NCBI GenBank assembly: GCA_964568675.1 | Contig: CAZMQV010000007.1 | Location: 1-64,000 of the forward strand | Origin: UPXZ01 sp964568675 | GTDB taxonomy: Bacteria > Bacteroidota > Bacteroidia > Bacteroidales > Paludibacteraceae | Reading direction: 5' to 3' | Length of the DNA: 64,000 nt | The notes under the pieces: model-generated | The model's database searches: none | What the model saw: the letters and a program-made list of their open reading frames with translations, nothing else | What the model was told of the DNA's origin: nothing | Shown here: positions 44,316-54,042 of the stretch, in pieces | How positions within the stretch are numbered: the first letter of the stretch is position 1 | How the letters are laid out: every line of letters starts with the position of its first letter | Program-made: the position numbers and the translations under genes

Positions 44316-45257
44316 ATGAAAAGAAAAATTCTGCTGTTGGCTTTAATCTGCCTGTATATCGCTGTTCAGGCAAATCATTTCACCAAGCAAATTACTGTAG
44401 ATGGAAGTGGAGGTGGTGATTATACTTCTTTACAAATGGCAGTAAATGCGATTCGTGCTTTCGACCCGGATGGTGGCACGGTGATATTACTAAAAAATGG
44501 TGTTTATCACGAGAAAATCGTAATCCCTGACTACGTGTGCAATGTGAAAATTGTGGGAGAAAATAAAGAGCATACTGTAATATCTTTCAACGATCATGCG
44601 AAAATTAACAACATGGGTACTTTCAATACATACACCATGCAAATTCGTGGAAACGATATTATTCTTGAGAACCTGACTGTCGAAAATATTGCAGAACCAC
44701 TTGGGCAGGCTGTCGCGTTACATACCGAAGGCAGTCGTCTCATTTTCAAAAATTGCAATTTCCGTGGAAATCAAGATACGGTGTATGTTGGGGGTGAGGA
44801 TAATAAACTGTTTTTCTTGAACTGCTACGTTGAAGGAACTACCGATTATATTTTTGGCGGTGCCACAGCTTGGTTCGAGAAGTGTGAGTTACATTGCAAA
44901 AGTGACTCCTATATTACAGCTGCAAGCACTCCGCAGCAAGTAGAATTTGGATTCATTTTCAATAATTGCACAATCACTGTCGCGCCGGAAGTTAAGTCTG
45001 TATATCTCGGAAGACCATGGCGAAAACATGCTATGACTGTTTTTATGAATTGCTATTTACCTCCTGAAATTAATCCCGTTGGATGGGATAACTGGAGAAA
45101 CCCTGAAAACGAAAAAACGGTTCGATATGCTGAATACGGAAATGCGGGAGATGGGTTCCGGATTGATGAACGAAAGAAATGGACGAAAATCCTATCGAAA
45201 AATGAAGCCGAGAAAATTACAATGAAAACTGTTTTAGGTGAATTTATCAAAAATTGA
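44316..45257 (+). CDS. CE8 pectin methylesterase
   Basis: The start was placed at 44316 (MKRKILLLALICLYIAVQAN, signal peptide); the frame is open 17 codons upstream. The 313-residue single-domain enzyme demethylates pectin. Motifs: GVYHEKIVIPD, PLGQAVALHTEGS, FRGNQDTVYVGG (catalytic Asp), GTTDYIFGGATAWFE (second Asp, Tyr replacing the usual Phe) and YLGRPWRKHA (Arg). No sorting domain, so probably periplasmic. It closes the first enzyme series before the second operator. Confidence 0.95.
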   Translation: MKRKILLLALICLYIAVQANHFTKQITVDGSGGGDYTSLQMAVNAIRAFDPDGGTVILLKNGVYHEKIVIPDYVCNVKIVGENKEHTVISFNDHAKINNMGTFNTYTMQIRGNDIILENLTVENIAEPLGQAVALHTEGSRLIFKNCNFRGNQDTVYVGGEDNKLFFLNCYVEGTTDYIFGGATAWFEKCELHCKSDSYITAASTPQQVEFGFIFNNCTITVAPEVKSVYLGRPWRKHAMTVFMNCYLPPEINPVGWDNWRNPENEKTVRYAEYGNAGDGFRIDERKKWTKILSKNEAEKITMKTVLGEFIKN

Positions 45258-45354
45258 TAACTGCTTTTGATTCTTTGGAAAGTAATCATCCTCTACTTTA
45301 ATCGCAATTTATTTATTCCAAATCATTTGTCGGATTGCTTTCTATTATCTTTTG

Positions 45355-45370
45355 TTGTGTACGTACACAA
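45355..45370 (+). promoter_or_regulatory. LacI-type operator before the 45.5 kb gene
   Basis: Perfect 16-base palindrome TTGTGTACGTACACAA. It overlaps a T-rich TATCTTTTG stretch (45346-45354) and lies upstream of a second -7-like box TATCTTTA (45410-45417). Confidence 0.8.
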
Positions 45371-45483
45371 ATTAATGTTAAATAATTAGTTTTGAGAAAT
45401 GTTTTATATTATCTTTACCGCCGAAACTTATTTTTAATATCAATCAATCATTATTCTTAATCAATTATTCAAATTTTATTATT

Positions 45484-46239
45484 ATGAAAGCAACTTTACT
45501 ATTAATTGCCACTATGATGGCATCAGTATTTATGAGCAATGTTCAAGGACAAGCTAAGGTTTGGAATGTAGGTAATGACGCTACTAATTTTCCCATATCC
45601 TCCGGCATTGGCGCTGGGCCCGATAAATCGGTGTATGTTGATGGATTAGGAATTCACACAGGTACTGCTACAGCAATAAACATGGGGCAGGTGGAATCCA
45701 ATTCTAAAACGTTTACAAGCCCAACTACTTCGGTAGAATACAGTTTTATTAATCGTTTCAAATTTAATGGAGGTGGATATTCCGGAGCTACTGCAGGGCA
45801 AGAACAACCCACAGTTATGATGCCGACACAGCGTTATTTGAGTTTTCAAGTTACCGGCAATTCTACAGTTTATGTAATCGGGGCTTCCGGATCTGGTGGC
45901 TCTTCACGAAATCTGTTCCTTACTGATGGAACCAATTTAATCGGGAAAGTTAATTTTCCGGATTCTCCCTTGAATGAAGGAACAATTACTTACACGGGTG
46001 GAGCAGCTACACTTTATCTGTTTTGCAATGCAGCCATCAATATGTACTATATCTCCGCGACAGGTGTAACTACTTCGATTAATCCGCAAAATTCGAATAA
46101 AACAGTTGTAAACGAAAAGATTTTTGACATCTCCGGGCGTGAAGTATCAAACAAATATAAAGGCTTGGTAATCAAAAAACAAACTTTTGACGATGGTTCG
46201 GTTGCTTCTGTGAAGTTGATTCAGAACAACATAGATTAA
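45484..46239 (+). CDS. Secreted beta-rich protein, probable carbohydrate-binding module
   Basis: A 251-residue protein with a signal peptide (to about SNVQGQA) and one beta-sandwich-like domain (about 85-195; RYLSFQVTGNSTVYVIGASG, NLFLTDGTNLIGKVNF). The same style of domain occurs next to the catalytic part of the 46.5 kb pectate lyase. No catalytic motif is visible. The C-terminus (IFDISGREVSNKYKGLVIKK) resembles a short T9SS sorting tail like that of the 1,099-residue methylesterase. It has its own LacI operator and a long hairpin follows it, so it may be strongly and separately expressed. Pectin binding is inference. Confidence 0.65.
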   Translation: MKATLLLIATMMASVFMSNVQGQAKVWNVGNDATNFPISSGIGAGPDKSVYVDGLGIHTGTATAINMGQVESNSKTFTSPTTSVEYSFINRFKFNGGGYSGATAGQEQPTVMMPTQRYLSFQVTGNSTVYVIGASGSGGSSRNLFLTDGTNLIGKVNFPDSPLNEGTITYTGGAATLYLFCNAAINMYYISATGVTTSINPQNSNKTVVNEKIFDISGREVSNKYKGLVIKKQTFDDGSVASVKLIQNNID

Positions 46240-46261
46240 AAAACATTGTTTAATATGCAAA

Positions 46262-46299
46262 TATTTCTGAGCAATGCCTCGCGGCATTGCTCAGAAATA
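46262..46299. repeat. Perfect 17-base-stem palindrome
   Basis: TATTTCTGAGCAATGCC (46262-46278), loop TCGC, exact complement at 46283-46299. It follows the small secreted protein gene by 22 bases. There is no T-run, so it is either an unusual terminator, an mRNA 3'-end protector or a dispersed repeat. Confidence 0.8.
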
Positions 46300-46473
46300 A
46301 TCAAATATCACTTTGGTAAAAACTAATGCCTTTTCTTTTGATATTATTTCGAATAGCAACCGATTTTTTGTATTTATTTTTCGCATCTTAGTGTGTGTGA
46401 TTCGTATCAGGTCGATACTCGATGGTCATGCGGGTATCACACATCTTCAAGTTTATAAGTAAATTTTATACTG

Positions 46474-49026
46474 ATGAAAACAAAAATTATTCTTCTCTTT
46501 TCGCTTCTCTTTTCCTTTCAGCTCTTTTCGCAAGCGCCTGTCCTAACCGAATCTTTTGGATGGATCGAAAATGTGAGTGTAAAATGGCAACCGGTGACTG
46601 GCGCCGATAGCTATAATGTGTATTACACCGGCAATGGTCAGGTTGATAAAAAAATTGATACACAACTTATAAGAAGTTACGGTACATATTTCCGTGCCGA
46701 TATTCCGGGGTTAAAAGCCGGTGAATATTCGGTGAAAGTGGTTCCGGTATTAAGTGAAGTTGAAGGATTGCCGTCTGTTACCGGTAATATGAACGTAGTG
46801 GCTCACGACCGTTCGGGCTTTTCTTTTGCCAATGGACGCGTGCCGGGGGCATACAAAGCAGATGGAACACCCAAAGACAATGCTGTAGTCGTCTATGTTA
46901 CCGAAAAGAATAAAAACACGATTTCGATGACCGTTACCGGCGCTAATTCAAATCCTTGTGTGGGGCTACAGGCTATTCTCGACGGTTTCAAAAAAGGAAC
47001 AGACAATCGCCCCTTGATTGTGCGTCTGGTAGGTCAAATTACAGACTTGACCTACATGCTTGGCGGCGATATTGTAATTGAAAACAAAAATAATGCTTCG
47101 GGTTATATCACATTCGAAGGAGTAGGCGACGACGCGGTGGCTGATGGCTGGGGACTTCGAATTAAAAATGCCTCAAACATCGAAGTACGGAATATCGGTT
47201 TTATGAATTGCAATAGCGGTGAAGGCGACAATGTGGGGTTGCAACAAAAAAATGATTATATCTGGGTGCATAATTGCGATATGTTTTATGGGAATGCTGG
47301 CTCCGATGCCGACCAGATAAAGGGCGATGGCGCATTGGACTGCAAAGGATCGACCTATGTTACATTCTCCTACAACCATTTTTGGGATAGTGGAAAAAGC
47401 AATTTACTGGGTTTAAGTGAAGGCAAAACTACCGGACTTTATATCTCTTACCATCACAATTGGTATGACCATTCGGATTCGCGTCATCCACGTGTTCGCT
47501 ATTTTTCCGCCCATGTTTATAATAATTATTATGATGGTATAGCTAAATATGGTGTAGGCTCTACACTTGGCTCTTCGGTTTTTGTAGAAGGAAACTATTT
47601 TCGTAATTGTAAACGTCCGATGATGATTTCGATGCAGGGAACCGATGTTTGGAGCGATACAAAGCAAGCGAATGACTACGCCAACGTACCTACATTTTCA
47701 AACGAAGATGGTGGAATAATCAAAGCTTTCAACAATAGTTTCGATTATCCGGGCGCACAACCACGTTTTGTGGCTTATGGCGACGCGAATGCGACATACA
47801 ATATTCTCGGAAAAATTAGTTCTACCGTAGATTTTGACGCGTATGTGGTTGCAAGTAGAGGTGATCAGGTACCTTCTACCGTGAAATCGGTCCGTGGTGC
47901 TAACACCTACAATAATTTTGATACGGATGCCTCGTTTTATGTAAAAAATCATGTTATTGACGAGCCGGCCGTGGCTAAAGATAATGTAATGCTGTATGCA
48001 GGACGTATTTCCGGTGGCGATCTTAAATGGACTTTCAACAATTCGGCTGACGACGCTGCGTATGCTGTGAATGCGGGATTGAAAGCGGCGGTAACAGGCT
48101 ACAAAACTAAACTGGTAGCCGTGCAGGGCGAAAACACTTCGTCAAGCTCCAGCCAAACATTAACTACGAGCGGCAATGAAAATCAAACTGTCGCCGCAGG
48201 AGTTGCCATCGAGCAAATCGTATTTACCTGGGGAGGAGATGCCACGGATGTTACTGTTTCAGGTTTACCTGCATCCGGTATTGTTTTTGTGAAAAACACT
48301 GCCACGAAAACAATAAGCATTTCCGGCACTCCATCTTCGAATGTCGCGTATTCTATCACCACTTTGGGTGCGGTAGGCACACCGGCTACTGTCTCGGGCG
48401 CAATCGTGTTGTCTGATTCAGAAGTTGATGACAACGAAGGTATGATTCATAATTTCACGGCAAGCGGCAAGAATAGTTCATTCTATACTATTACAGGCAA
48501 TCTCTCTACTAGTAAAGGCACAGTTGTCTATGATGATTTGACACTTACGCAATGTCTTAAAATTGAGAGTACAACCAAAATCTCTTTTACATCGAGCAAA
48601 GAAGGAGTGCTTACACTCGTATTGATTGAACCATCGAAAAAAATCAAAATTAATAATGTAAATTATACCTCCGATGAGACGGGAATAGTTACAGTAACAT
48701 TGCCAGCAGGAAGTTACGCCATTGAGAAAGGCGAAACAATGAATCTGTTTTATATGAAATTGGTGTACAATAATGTGCCTACGCATCTCGAAAATCAGGT
48801 GATAAATAACATAAAAGTGTATCCGAATCCGGTTAAAGACAGATTAAATATCGAAAGCGAAGATGAATTGATAAAAACCGAAGTATTTACCTTGACAGGT
48901 CAGAAAATGAGACAGACAACTGATAATGCTTCAAGTGTAGATATGAGCGCTTTGCCCGCAGGTAATTATATTTTGAAAGTTCAAACCTCGAAAGGTGTTA
49001 TTTCAAAATTAGTCATTAAAAATTGA
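46474..49026 (+). CDS. PL1-family pectate lyase, multidomain, T9SS-exported
   Basis: An 850-residue secreted lyase. Signal peptide to about residue 20; FN3-like domain (about 25-110); PL1 beta-helix (about 125-520) with DGALDCKGSTYVTFSYNHFW, SYHHNWYDHSDSRHPRVR (catalytic Arg region) and an Asp-rich calcium area (GSDADQIKGDG); an Ig-like putative domain (about 570-650, GNENQTVAAGVAIEQIVFTW); a beta-sandwich module (about 655-770) and a clear type A T9SS domain (VYPNPVKDRLNIES ... GNYILKVQTSKGVISKLVIKN). It differs from the tandem pair and belongs to the classical PL1 type. It should act on long pectin outside the cell. Confidence 0.94.
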   Translation: MKTKIILLFSLLFSFQLFSQAPVLTESFGWIENVSVKWQPVTGADSYNVYYTGNGQVDKKIDTQLIRSYGTYFRADIPGLKAGEYSVKVVPVLSEVEGLPSVTGNMNVVAHDRSGFSFANGRVPGAYKADGTPKDNAVVVYVTEKNKNTISMTVTGANSNPCVGLQAILDGFKKGTDNRPLIVRLVGQITDLTYMLGGDIVIENKNNASGYITFEGVGDDAVADGWGLRIKNASNIEVRNIGFMNCNSGEGDNVGLQQKNDYIWVHNCDMFYGNAGSDADQIKGDGALDCKGSTYVTFSYNHFWDSGKSNLLGLSEGKTTGLYISYHHNWYDHSDSRHPRVRYFSAHVYNNYYDGIAKYGVGSTLGSSVFVEGNYFRNCKRPMMISMQGTDVWSDTKQANDYANVPTFSNEDGGIIKAFNNSFDYPGAQPRFVAYGDANATYNILGKISSTVDFDAYVVASRGDQVPSTVKSVRGANTYNNFDTDASFYVKNHVIDEPAVAKDNVMLYAGRISGGDLKWTFNNSADDAAYAVNAGLKAAVTGYKTKLVAVQGENTSSSSSQTLTTSGNENQTVAAGVAIEQIVFTWGGDATDVTVSGLPASGIVFVKNTATKTISISGTPSSNVAYSITTLGAVGTPATVSGAIVLSDSEVDDNEGMIHNFTASGKNSSFYTITGNLSTSKGTVVYDDLTLTQCLKIESTTKISFTSSKEGVLTLVLIEPSKKIKINNVNYTSDETGIVTVTLPAGSYAIEKGETMNLFYMKLVYNNVPTHLENQVINNIKVYPNPVKDRLNIESEDELIKTEVFTLTGQKMRQTTDNASSVDMSALPAGNYILKVQTSKGVISKLVIKN

Positions 49027-49055
49027 AATAGATTGCATTCTTTTGTGTAGGATTT

Positions 49056-49100
49056 TCGGGCTTTTACAACGCGATAGGTAAAAGCCCGATATCCATTTTT
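49056..49100 (+). terminator. Terminator after the 850-residue pectate lyase
   Basis: TCGGGCTTTTAC (49056-49067) / GTAAAAGCCCGA (49078-49089), perfect 12-base stem, 10-base loop, with a T-run ten bases later. Confidence 0.7.
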
Positions 49101-49149
49101 CTGAAAAACACTTGTTCTCCTTCAATATGAATTAGTTTTATAAAAAATC

Positions 49150-50775
49150 ATGACTCCACACTACCGACACATCATTTTATCTCTCTTGTTTTGTTTTTTT
49201 CTGATTGCAAATTCGCAAAACAACATATCCAAATCTTGGGTATCCGACCTGGGTAACGGAAAGTATAAAAATCCGGTGCTGAATGCGGATTATTCCGATC
49301 CGGATGTATGTCGGGTTGGCGATGACTTTTACATGACCGCGTCGAGTTTCAATTGTGTGCCAGGTTTGCCGATACTTCATTCGAAAGATTTGGTAAATTG
49401 GAAATTGATTGGCTATGCCATTCATAAATTGGAGCCTGTAGATAATTTCGCTTCAATGCAGCATGGCAATGGGGTGTGGGCGCCATCCATACGTTTTCAT
49501 CAGGGTGAATTTTATATTTATTGGGGAGACCCGGATTATGGTATATACATGGTGAAAACTAAAGATCCGGCCTCGAAATGGTCGGGAGCAATACTCGTTA
49601 AGCCCGGAAAAGGGCTGATAGACCCATGTCCGCTTTGGGATGACGATGGCAGAGTCTATCTGGCTCACGCTTATGCCGGAAGTCGCGCCGGAATTAAAAG
49701 CATTTTGGCGGTAGCTGAATTGAATGCCGAAGGCACCAAAGCCATCACTCCAAGCCGCACCGTGTATGATGGACATGTGTTGGACCCAACAATCGAAGGT
49801 GCGAAATTTTATAAGCGAAATGGTGAATACTATATTTTCGCTCCCGCCGGAGGTGTGGCTACAGGCTGGCAAGTGGTGCTTAAATCTAAAAATGTGTATG
49901 GCGCCTATGAGCGTAAAATCGTTTTGGAACAGGGAAAATCTCCGGTCAACGGACCTCATCAGGGCGCATGGATAGACACTCCGGCAGGTGAAGACTGGTT
50001 CTTGCATTTTCAGGATAAAGGTGTGTTAGGGCGTGTCGTTCATCTGCAACCCATGACTTGGAGCGATAATGGTTTCCCTTTCATTGGGGTGGATAAGGAT
50101 AAAAATGGTATCGGCGAACCTGTTTTGGAATATAAAAAACCAAAAGCATCGGGAACGGTTTTAAAAGAAACGCCTGCCGAAAGTGATGAGTTCGCAACGG
50201 GAGAGCTGGGACTGCAATGGCAATGGCACGCTAACCCCATGGATTGGTGGAGTTTTTCCAATTCTCAGAAATCCGTACTGACTCTTTTTTCGGTACCCAT
50301 ACCCGAAAATTATAAAAATCTTTGGGATGTCCCGAATCTGCTTTTACAGAAATTGCCATCTGATAAATTTACTGCTACTACGAAGCTTAGGTTTCATCCC
50401 GATGGTCGATTTGTATGTGAACGTACGGGTTTGGTGGTGATGGGTATGGATTACGCCTTATTGACAATTGAAAAAGTGAACGAAGGAGCTGTCGTTCGTC
50501 AAAGTGAATGCCTCGAAGCCGATAAAGGAAATTTGGAAACTGAGAATGAAAAGATAACAACCAGTGAATCCCTTATTTATTTTCGTGTGAGTTTTGACTC
50601 GGGTGTTTGCGCATTTTATTACAGTTTCGATGGAAAGCATTTTACGAAAATAGGTAAAACATTCAAGGCGCGCGAAGGCAAATGGATTGGAGCTAAAATG
50701 GGACTTTTTTGTTTGAGACCGGTAAAAACTAACGATGGAGGCAGTGTTGAAATCGATTGGTTCAGAGTCGAATAA
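49150..50775 (+). CDS. GH43-family glycosidase (arabinan/xylan side-chain type)
   Basis: A 541-residue exported glycosidase with the five-bladed propeller of family 43: NADYSDPDVCRVGDDFYM (catalytic-base Asp), GNGVWAPSIRFHQGEFYIYWG, LIDPCPLWDDDGRVYLAHAY and VLDPTIEGAKFYKRNGEYYI with the general acid Glu. A C-terminal beta-sandwich (about 335-541) follows, as in beta-xylosidase/arabinofuranosidase subfamilies. Substrate is likely arabinose or xylose side chains of pectin, inferred from context. Signal peptide MTPHYRHIILSLLFCFFLI. Confidence 0.9.
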   Translation: MTPHYRHIILSLLFCFFLIANSQNNISKSWVSDLGNGKYKNPVLNADYSDPDVCRVGDDFYMTASSFNCVPGLPILHSKDLVNWKLIGYAIHKLEPVDNFASMQHGNGVWAPSIRFHQGEFYIYWGDPDYGIYMVKTKDPASKWSGAILVKPGKGLIDPCPLWDDDGRVYLAHAYAGSRAGIKSILAVAELNAEGTKAITPSRTVYDGHVLDPTIEGAKFYKRNGEYYIFAPAGGVATGWQVVLKSKNVYGAYERKIVLEQGKSPVNGPHQGAWIDTPAGEDWFLHFQDKGVLGRVVHLQPMTWSDNGFPFIGVDKDKNGIGEPVLEYKKPKASGTVLKETPAESDEFATGELGLQWQWHANPMDWWSFSNSQKSVLTLFSVPIPENYKNLWDVPNLLLQKLPSDKFTATTKLRFHPDGRFVCERTGLVVMGMDYALLTIEKVNEGAVVRQSECLEADKGNLETENEKITTSESLIYFRVSFDSGVCAFYYSFDGKHFTKIGKTFKAREGKWIGAKMGLFCLRPVKTNDGGSVEIDWFRVE

Positions 50776-50806
50776 TTAAGTAGTTTAAGGAAAAATCACA
50801 AATGAG

Positions 50807-52696
50807 GTGAAAATGGAAAGCATGATTAAACGCATATTTCTTGTGAATATTTTAATGTTCATCGTTGCTCTTGGTAATGCTCAAACCGTGCTGATTGATG
50901 ATGTTCCGCGGGATACAAGTTATACGGCTTACAGCTCGTTTGTCAAGGAAAAAAATAAATATCCTTTCATCAGGCTTGTTGAAACGAAAATGCTTAACAA
51001 TATTTCCGTTTTCCCCAATATCGTTTACAAAACTATGAATCCGGAGCGGAAGCTTGCGCTCAATATATTTCGTCCGACAAACGACAAAATTTTACCCGCG
51101 GTCATGATGATTCATGGTGGAGGCTGGAACTCCGGTTCTCCCGACTTGCAAAGGGCTTTGGCAACTCATCTTGCCGCAAAAGGTTTCGTTACCATCACGG
51201 TTGAGTATCGGCTGATACCCGAATCTTCATATCCGGCAGCGGTAATCGACCTGACGGATGCGATGAAATGGATAGCAAATAATGCCAATCAATACGGTAT
51301 CGACAAAAACAGAATTGCTGTTTCCGGTTGTTCGGCCGGAGGGCAGTTAGCCTCGCTTATCGGCACAAAAAATACGGATGGACTTGTCAAGGCAATTGTC
51401 AATATTGACGGGATTTCAAGTTTCATTGATTCAGCTACGATTGAAAGAGCTAAAGCTATGCGCGAAAATGGGAAAACAATGCCAGTAGATGCCCGATGGC
51501 TTGGTGGTACGTTCGAGGAATGCCCCAATACGTGGAAAGACGCTTCTGCTACTTATTTTGTAACAAAAAATTCCGCGCCGGTTTGTTTTATAAATAGCTC
51601 CATCGCCCGATTTCACAACGGAAGAGATGAATTGATTGAGAAACTCAACCACTTCAATATTTACTCGGAAGTGCATGAGTTTCAAAATTCACCACATACT
51701 TTTTGGCATTTTCATCCATGGCATATCTCCACAGTGCAATTTGCGTCGAATTTTTTACATAAAATTTTCGAGAGTAAAACGAAGTCTTTGTCTATGAGTG
51801 AATACGATTTTGTTGTGGCGCAAGATGGAAGCGGCGATTTCATTTCGGTTCAGCAAGCGATAAACGCGGTGCCTGATTTTCGAAAAAAACAAACCAGAAT
51901 ATTTATCCGAAATGGATACTATTTTGAAAAAATAATTATTCCCGATACCAAAGATAGCCTGATACTCATCGGTGAGGATAAATTCAAAACCATTTTGTCA
52001 TACAATAATTTTGCGTCTCGTCCTTCCGGAGTTGGCGATCAGCTCGGCACGTCCGGTTCGGCAAGCATTTATATCTCTTCAGCTAATTTTATGGCTGAAA
52101 ATCTGAGTTTTGAAAATAGCGCGGGACCAATTAGTCAAGCTGTCGCAGTGATTGTTCGTAGCGACAAGGCAAGGTTTATTAACTGTCGTTTCCTTGGATT
52201 TCAAGACACGCTTTACACGCATAAAGTGGGAAGTAAACAATACTATAAGAATTGCTATATCGAAGGAACTGTAGATTTTATTTTTGGCTTTTCGACAGCC
52301 TTTTTCGACGAATGCGAACTTTTCTGTAAAAATAGCGGATACATTGCTGCGCCTTCCACGCCTCAACAAAGTGCTTCGGGCTATGTTTTTTATCGATGCG
52401 ATATTAAAGGAGAAAACACACAATCTCATTATCTTGGCAGACCTTGGCGTCCGTATGGTCAGGTAGCTTTTATTTCCTGCGAAATGAGTGATGTCGTTAT
52501 ACCTGAAGCATGGAATAATTGGGGAAAAGTTTCCAATGAAAAGACAGCCATTTTTTCGGAGTATAAAAATAGGGGGAAAGGTGGTAATGAACAAAATAAA
52601 CGGGCGAAATGGAGTGTAACTTTATCCGAGAAACAAGCCAAAAAACTCAATAAGGAAAATGTTTTAGGCGCTGATTTTAATTTTGAAGGACTTTAA
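50807..52696 (+). CDS. Bifunctional esterase: alpha/beta-hydrolase fused to CE8 pectin methylesterase
   Basis: A 629-residue exported two-enzyme protein; MIKRIFLV at 50822 is an equally good start. The N-terminal part (about 60-325) is an acetylesterase-like alpha/beta-hydrolase with the oxyanion motif MIHGGGWNSG, nucleophile elbow VSGCSAGGQLASL and a late His (SPHTFWHFHPWH). The C-terminal part (about 330-625) is CE8: QDGSGDFISVQQAINAV, GPISQAVAVIV, GFQDTLYTH, GTVDFIFGFSTAFF and YLGRPWRPYG, all catalytic residues present. It could remove acetyl and methyl esters from the same chain. No sorting domain, so likely periplasmic. Confidence 0.93.
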   Translation: MKMESMIKRIFLVNILMFIVALGNAQTVLIDDVPRDTSYTAYSSFVKEKNKYPFIRLVETKMLNNISVFPNIVYKTMNPERKLALNIFRPTNDKILPAVMMIHGGGWNSGSPDLQRALATHLAAKGFVTITVEYRLIPESSYPAAVIDLTDAMKWIANNANQYGIDKNRIAVSGCSAGGQLASLIGTKNTDGLVKAIVNIDGISSFIDSATIERAKAMRENGKTMPVDARWLGGTFEECPNTWKDASATYFVTKNSAPVCFINSSIARFHNGRDELIEKLNHFNIYSEVHEFQNSPHTFWHFHPWHISTVQFASNFLHKIFESKTKSLSMSEYDFVVAQDGSGDFISVQQAINAVPDFRKKQTRIFIRNGYYFEKIIIPDTKDSLILIGEDKFKTILSYNNFASRPSGVGDQLGTSGSASIYISSANFMAENLSFENSAGPISQAVAVIVRSDKARFINCRFLGFQDTLYTHKVGSKQYYKNCYIEGTVDFIFGFSTAFFDECELFCKNSGYIAAPSTPQQSASGYVFYRCDIKGENTQSHYLGRPWRPYGQVAFISCEMSDVVIPEAWNNWGKVSNEKTAIFSEYKNRGKGGNEQNKRAKWSVTLSEKQAKKLNKENVLGADFNFEGL

Positions 52697-52744
52697 TCTG
52701 ATTCGAACTAATAGATTTACATAATGATACAAAATAAATATGAT

Positions 52745-53950
52745 ATGAAATTCAAAATTTTAGTACTGTTGATACTAACTTCTTTCTCCACTACCAATGC
52801 CCAAACAATTCGGGTGAAAAACAGTTCGAATGTAGAACTGAAAGATATTATGGTAGAAATTCCGGCAGTTAAACTCAAACTTGCAAACGGAGAATATTCC
52901 GTCATTTCAGCTTCGGGTGTTCGTGTACCGCTCGAATTTGTTACCGATTTGAAAACAAACCGGAAAGCCATTTTCGTGGTTGATAAGCTTACACCAAATT
53001 CTACAAAAGATTTTCGTGTAGTTCAAGGGGCTGCTGCTGATTATCCAAAACGTAGCTATGCAGAGCTGTCTCACAAAATTGGAGGAAGATTTAATGGAAA
53101 ATCCTACGAAGGCAGATTTTCTTGGGTGAAACCTAACTTTATGCGTATTCCGGGATCATTTCGCGACCATGCTTACTACATCAAATACGAAGGTCCCGGT
53201 TGGGAAAGCGATAAAATTGCTTATCGTTTTTATTTGGATCAACGCAACGCGATTGATGTCTTTGGAAAAAAAACGCCCGGAATCGTGCTACCCGCCATTG
53301 GGGTGGATGGATATGACAGTTATCACAGTATGTCCGACTGGGGCATGGACAATATGAAAGTAGGTAAAGCACTCGGAATCGGGTCAATAGCCTATTGGGA
53401 TGGCACGAAAGCAATACGCGTTGAAAGTCGCGACAGTGCGCTTTGCCATATTCCTGCTGATGGAAAACTCCGCTCGCAAGTACTTACCAATTATTACGGA
53501 TGGGATGTCGGGAAAACAAAATTTAATTTGAAATCATTAATTTCGATTGACGCCGGGAGCAAAGCCTCACGGATGGAGCTTCTGGCTGACCAACCGATTG
53601 ATAATTTGGCTACCGGAATTATTAAGTCAAAGGATGCCGAACTGCTTACTTCTGTCAATTCTGCAGGTGAATGGGCATATATGGCTACTTTTGGAAAACA
53701 AAGTTTGAATAACGACAACATGGGGCTTGCTATTTTTTATAAAAAACACCAACTTCAGAGCTTAACTACCGATGATTTGAATCACGTTCTTGTGCTTGCA
53801 CCGGACAAAGGATATCTTGAGTATTACTTCATGGCCACATGGGAGCTCGATTGGGAAGCTGTGAAAGATAAAGCTTCTTTTTTGCTCAAATTGGAGGAGA
53901 TGCTTAACACCCTCAATCAGAAACCGATAGTGCAAATAAACCGGAAATAA
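52745..53950 (+). CDS. DUF4861-family exported protein
   Basis: The start was placed at 52745 (MKFKILVLLILTSFSTTNAQ, signal peptide). The 401-residue protein matches the DUF4861 type: HKIGGRFNGKSYEGRFSWV, KYEGPGWESDKIAYRFYLDQ, GVDGYDSYHSMSDWGMDNMK and YLEYYFMATWELD. Members recur in Bacteroidota pectin loci beside GH105 and CE8 genes. I know of no firm activity; a glycan-active role is inference. It lies 28 bases after the preceding start region of the same operon and ends it. Confidence 0.8.
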   Translation: MKFKILVLLILTSFSTTNAQTIRVKNSSNVELKDIMVEIPAVKLKLANGEYSVISASGVRVPLEFVTDLKTNRKAIFVVDKLTPNSTKDFRVVQGAAADYPKRSYAELSHKIGGRFNGKSYEGRFSWVKPNFMRIPGSFRDHAYYIKYEGPGWESDKIAYRFYLDQRNAIDVFGKKTPGIVLPAIGVDGYDSYHSMSDWGMDNMKVGKALGIGSIAYWDGTKAIRVESRDSALCHIPADGKLRSQVLTNYYGWDVGKTKFNLKSLISIDAGSKASRMELLADQPIDNLATGIIKSKDAELLTSVNSAGEWAYMATFGKQSLNNDNMGLAIFYKKHQLQSLTTDDLNHVLVLAPDKGYLEYYFMATWELDWEAVKDKASFLLKLEEMLNTLNQKPIVQINRK

Positions 53951-54042
53951 TCGTTTGTCAATAAAAAAATATAAAATGATATATAATATCTGAAATTTGA
54001 TATTTAATAGAATTTTATTTTTTTCATTTCAAATATTTGTTG

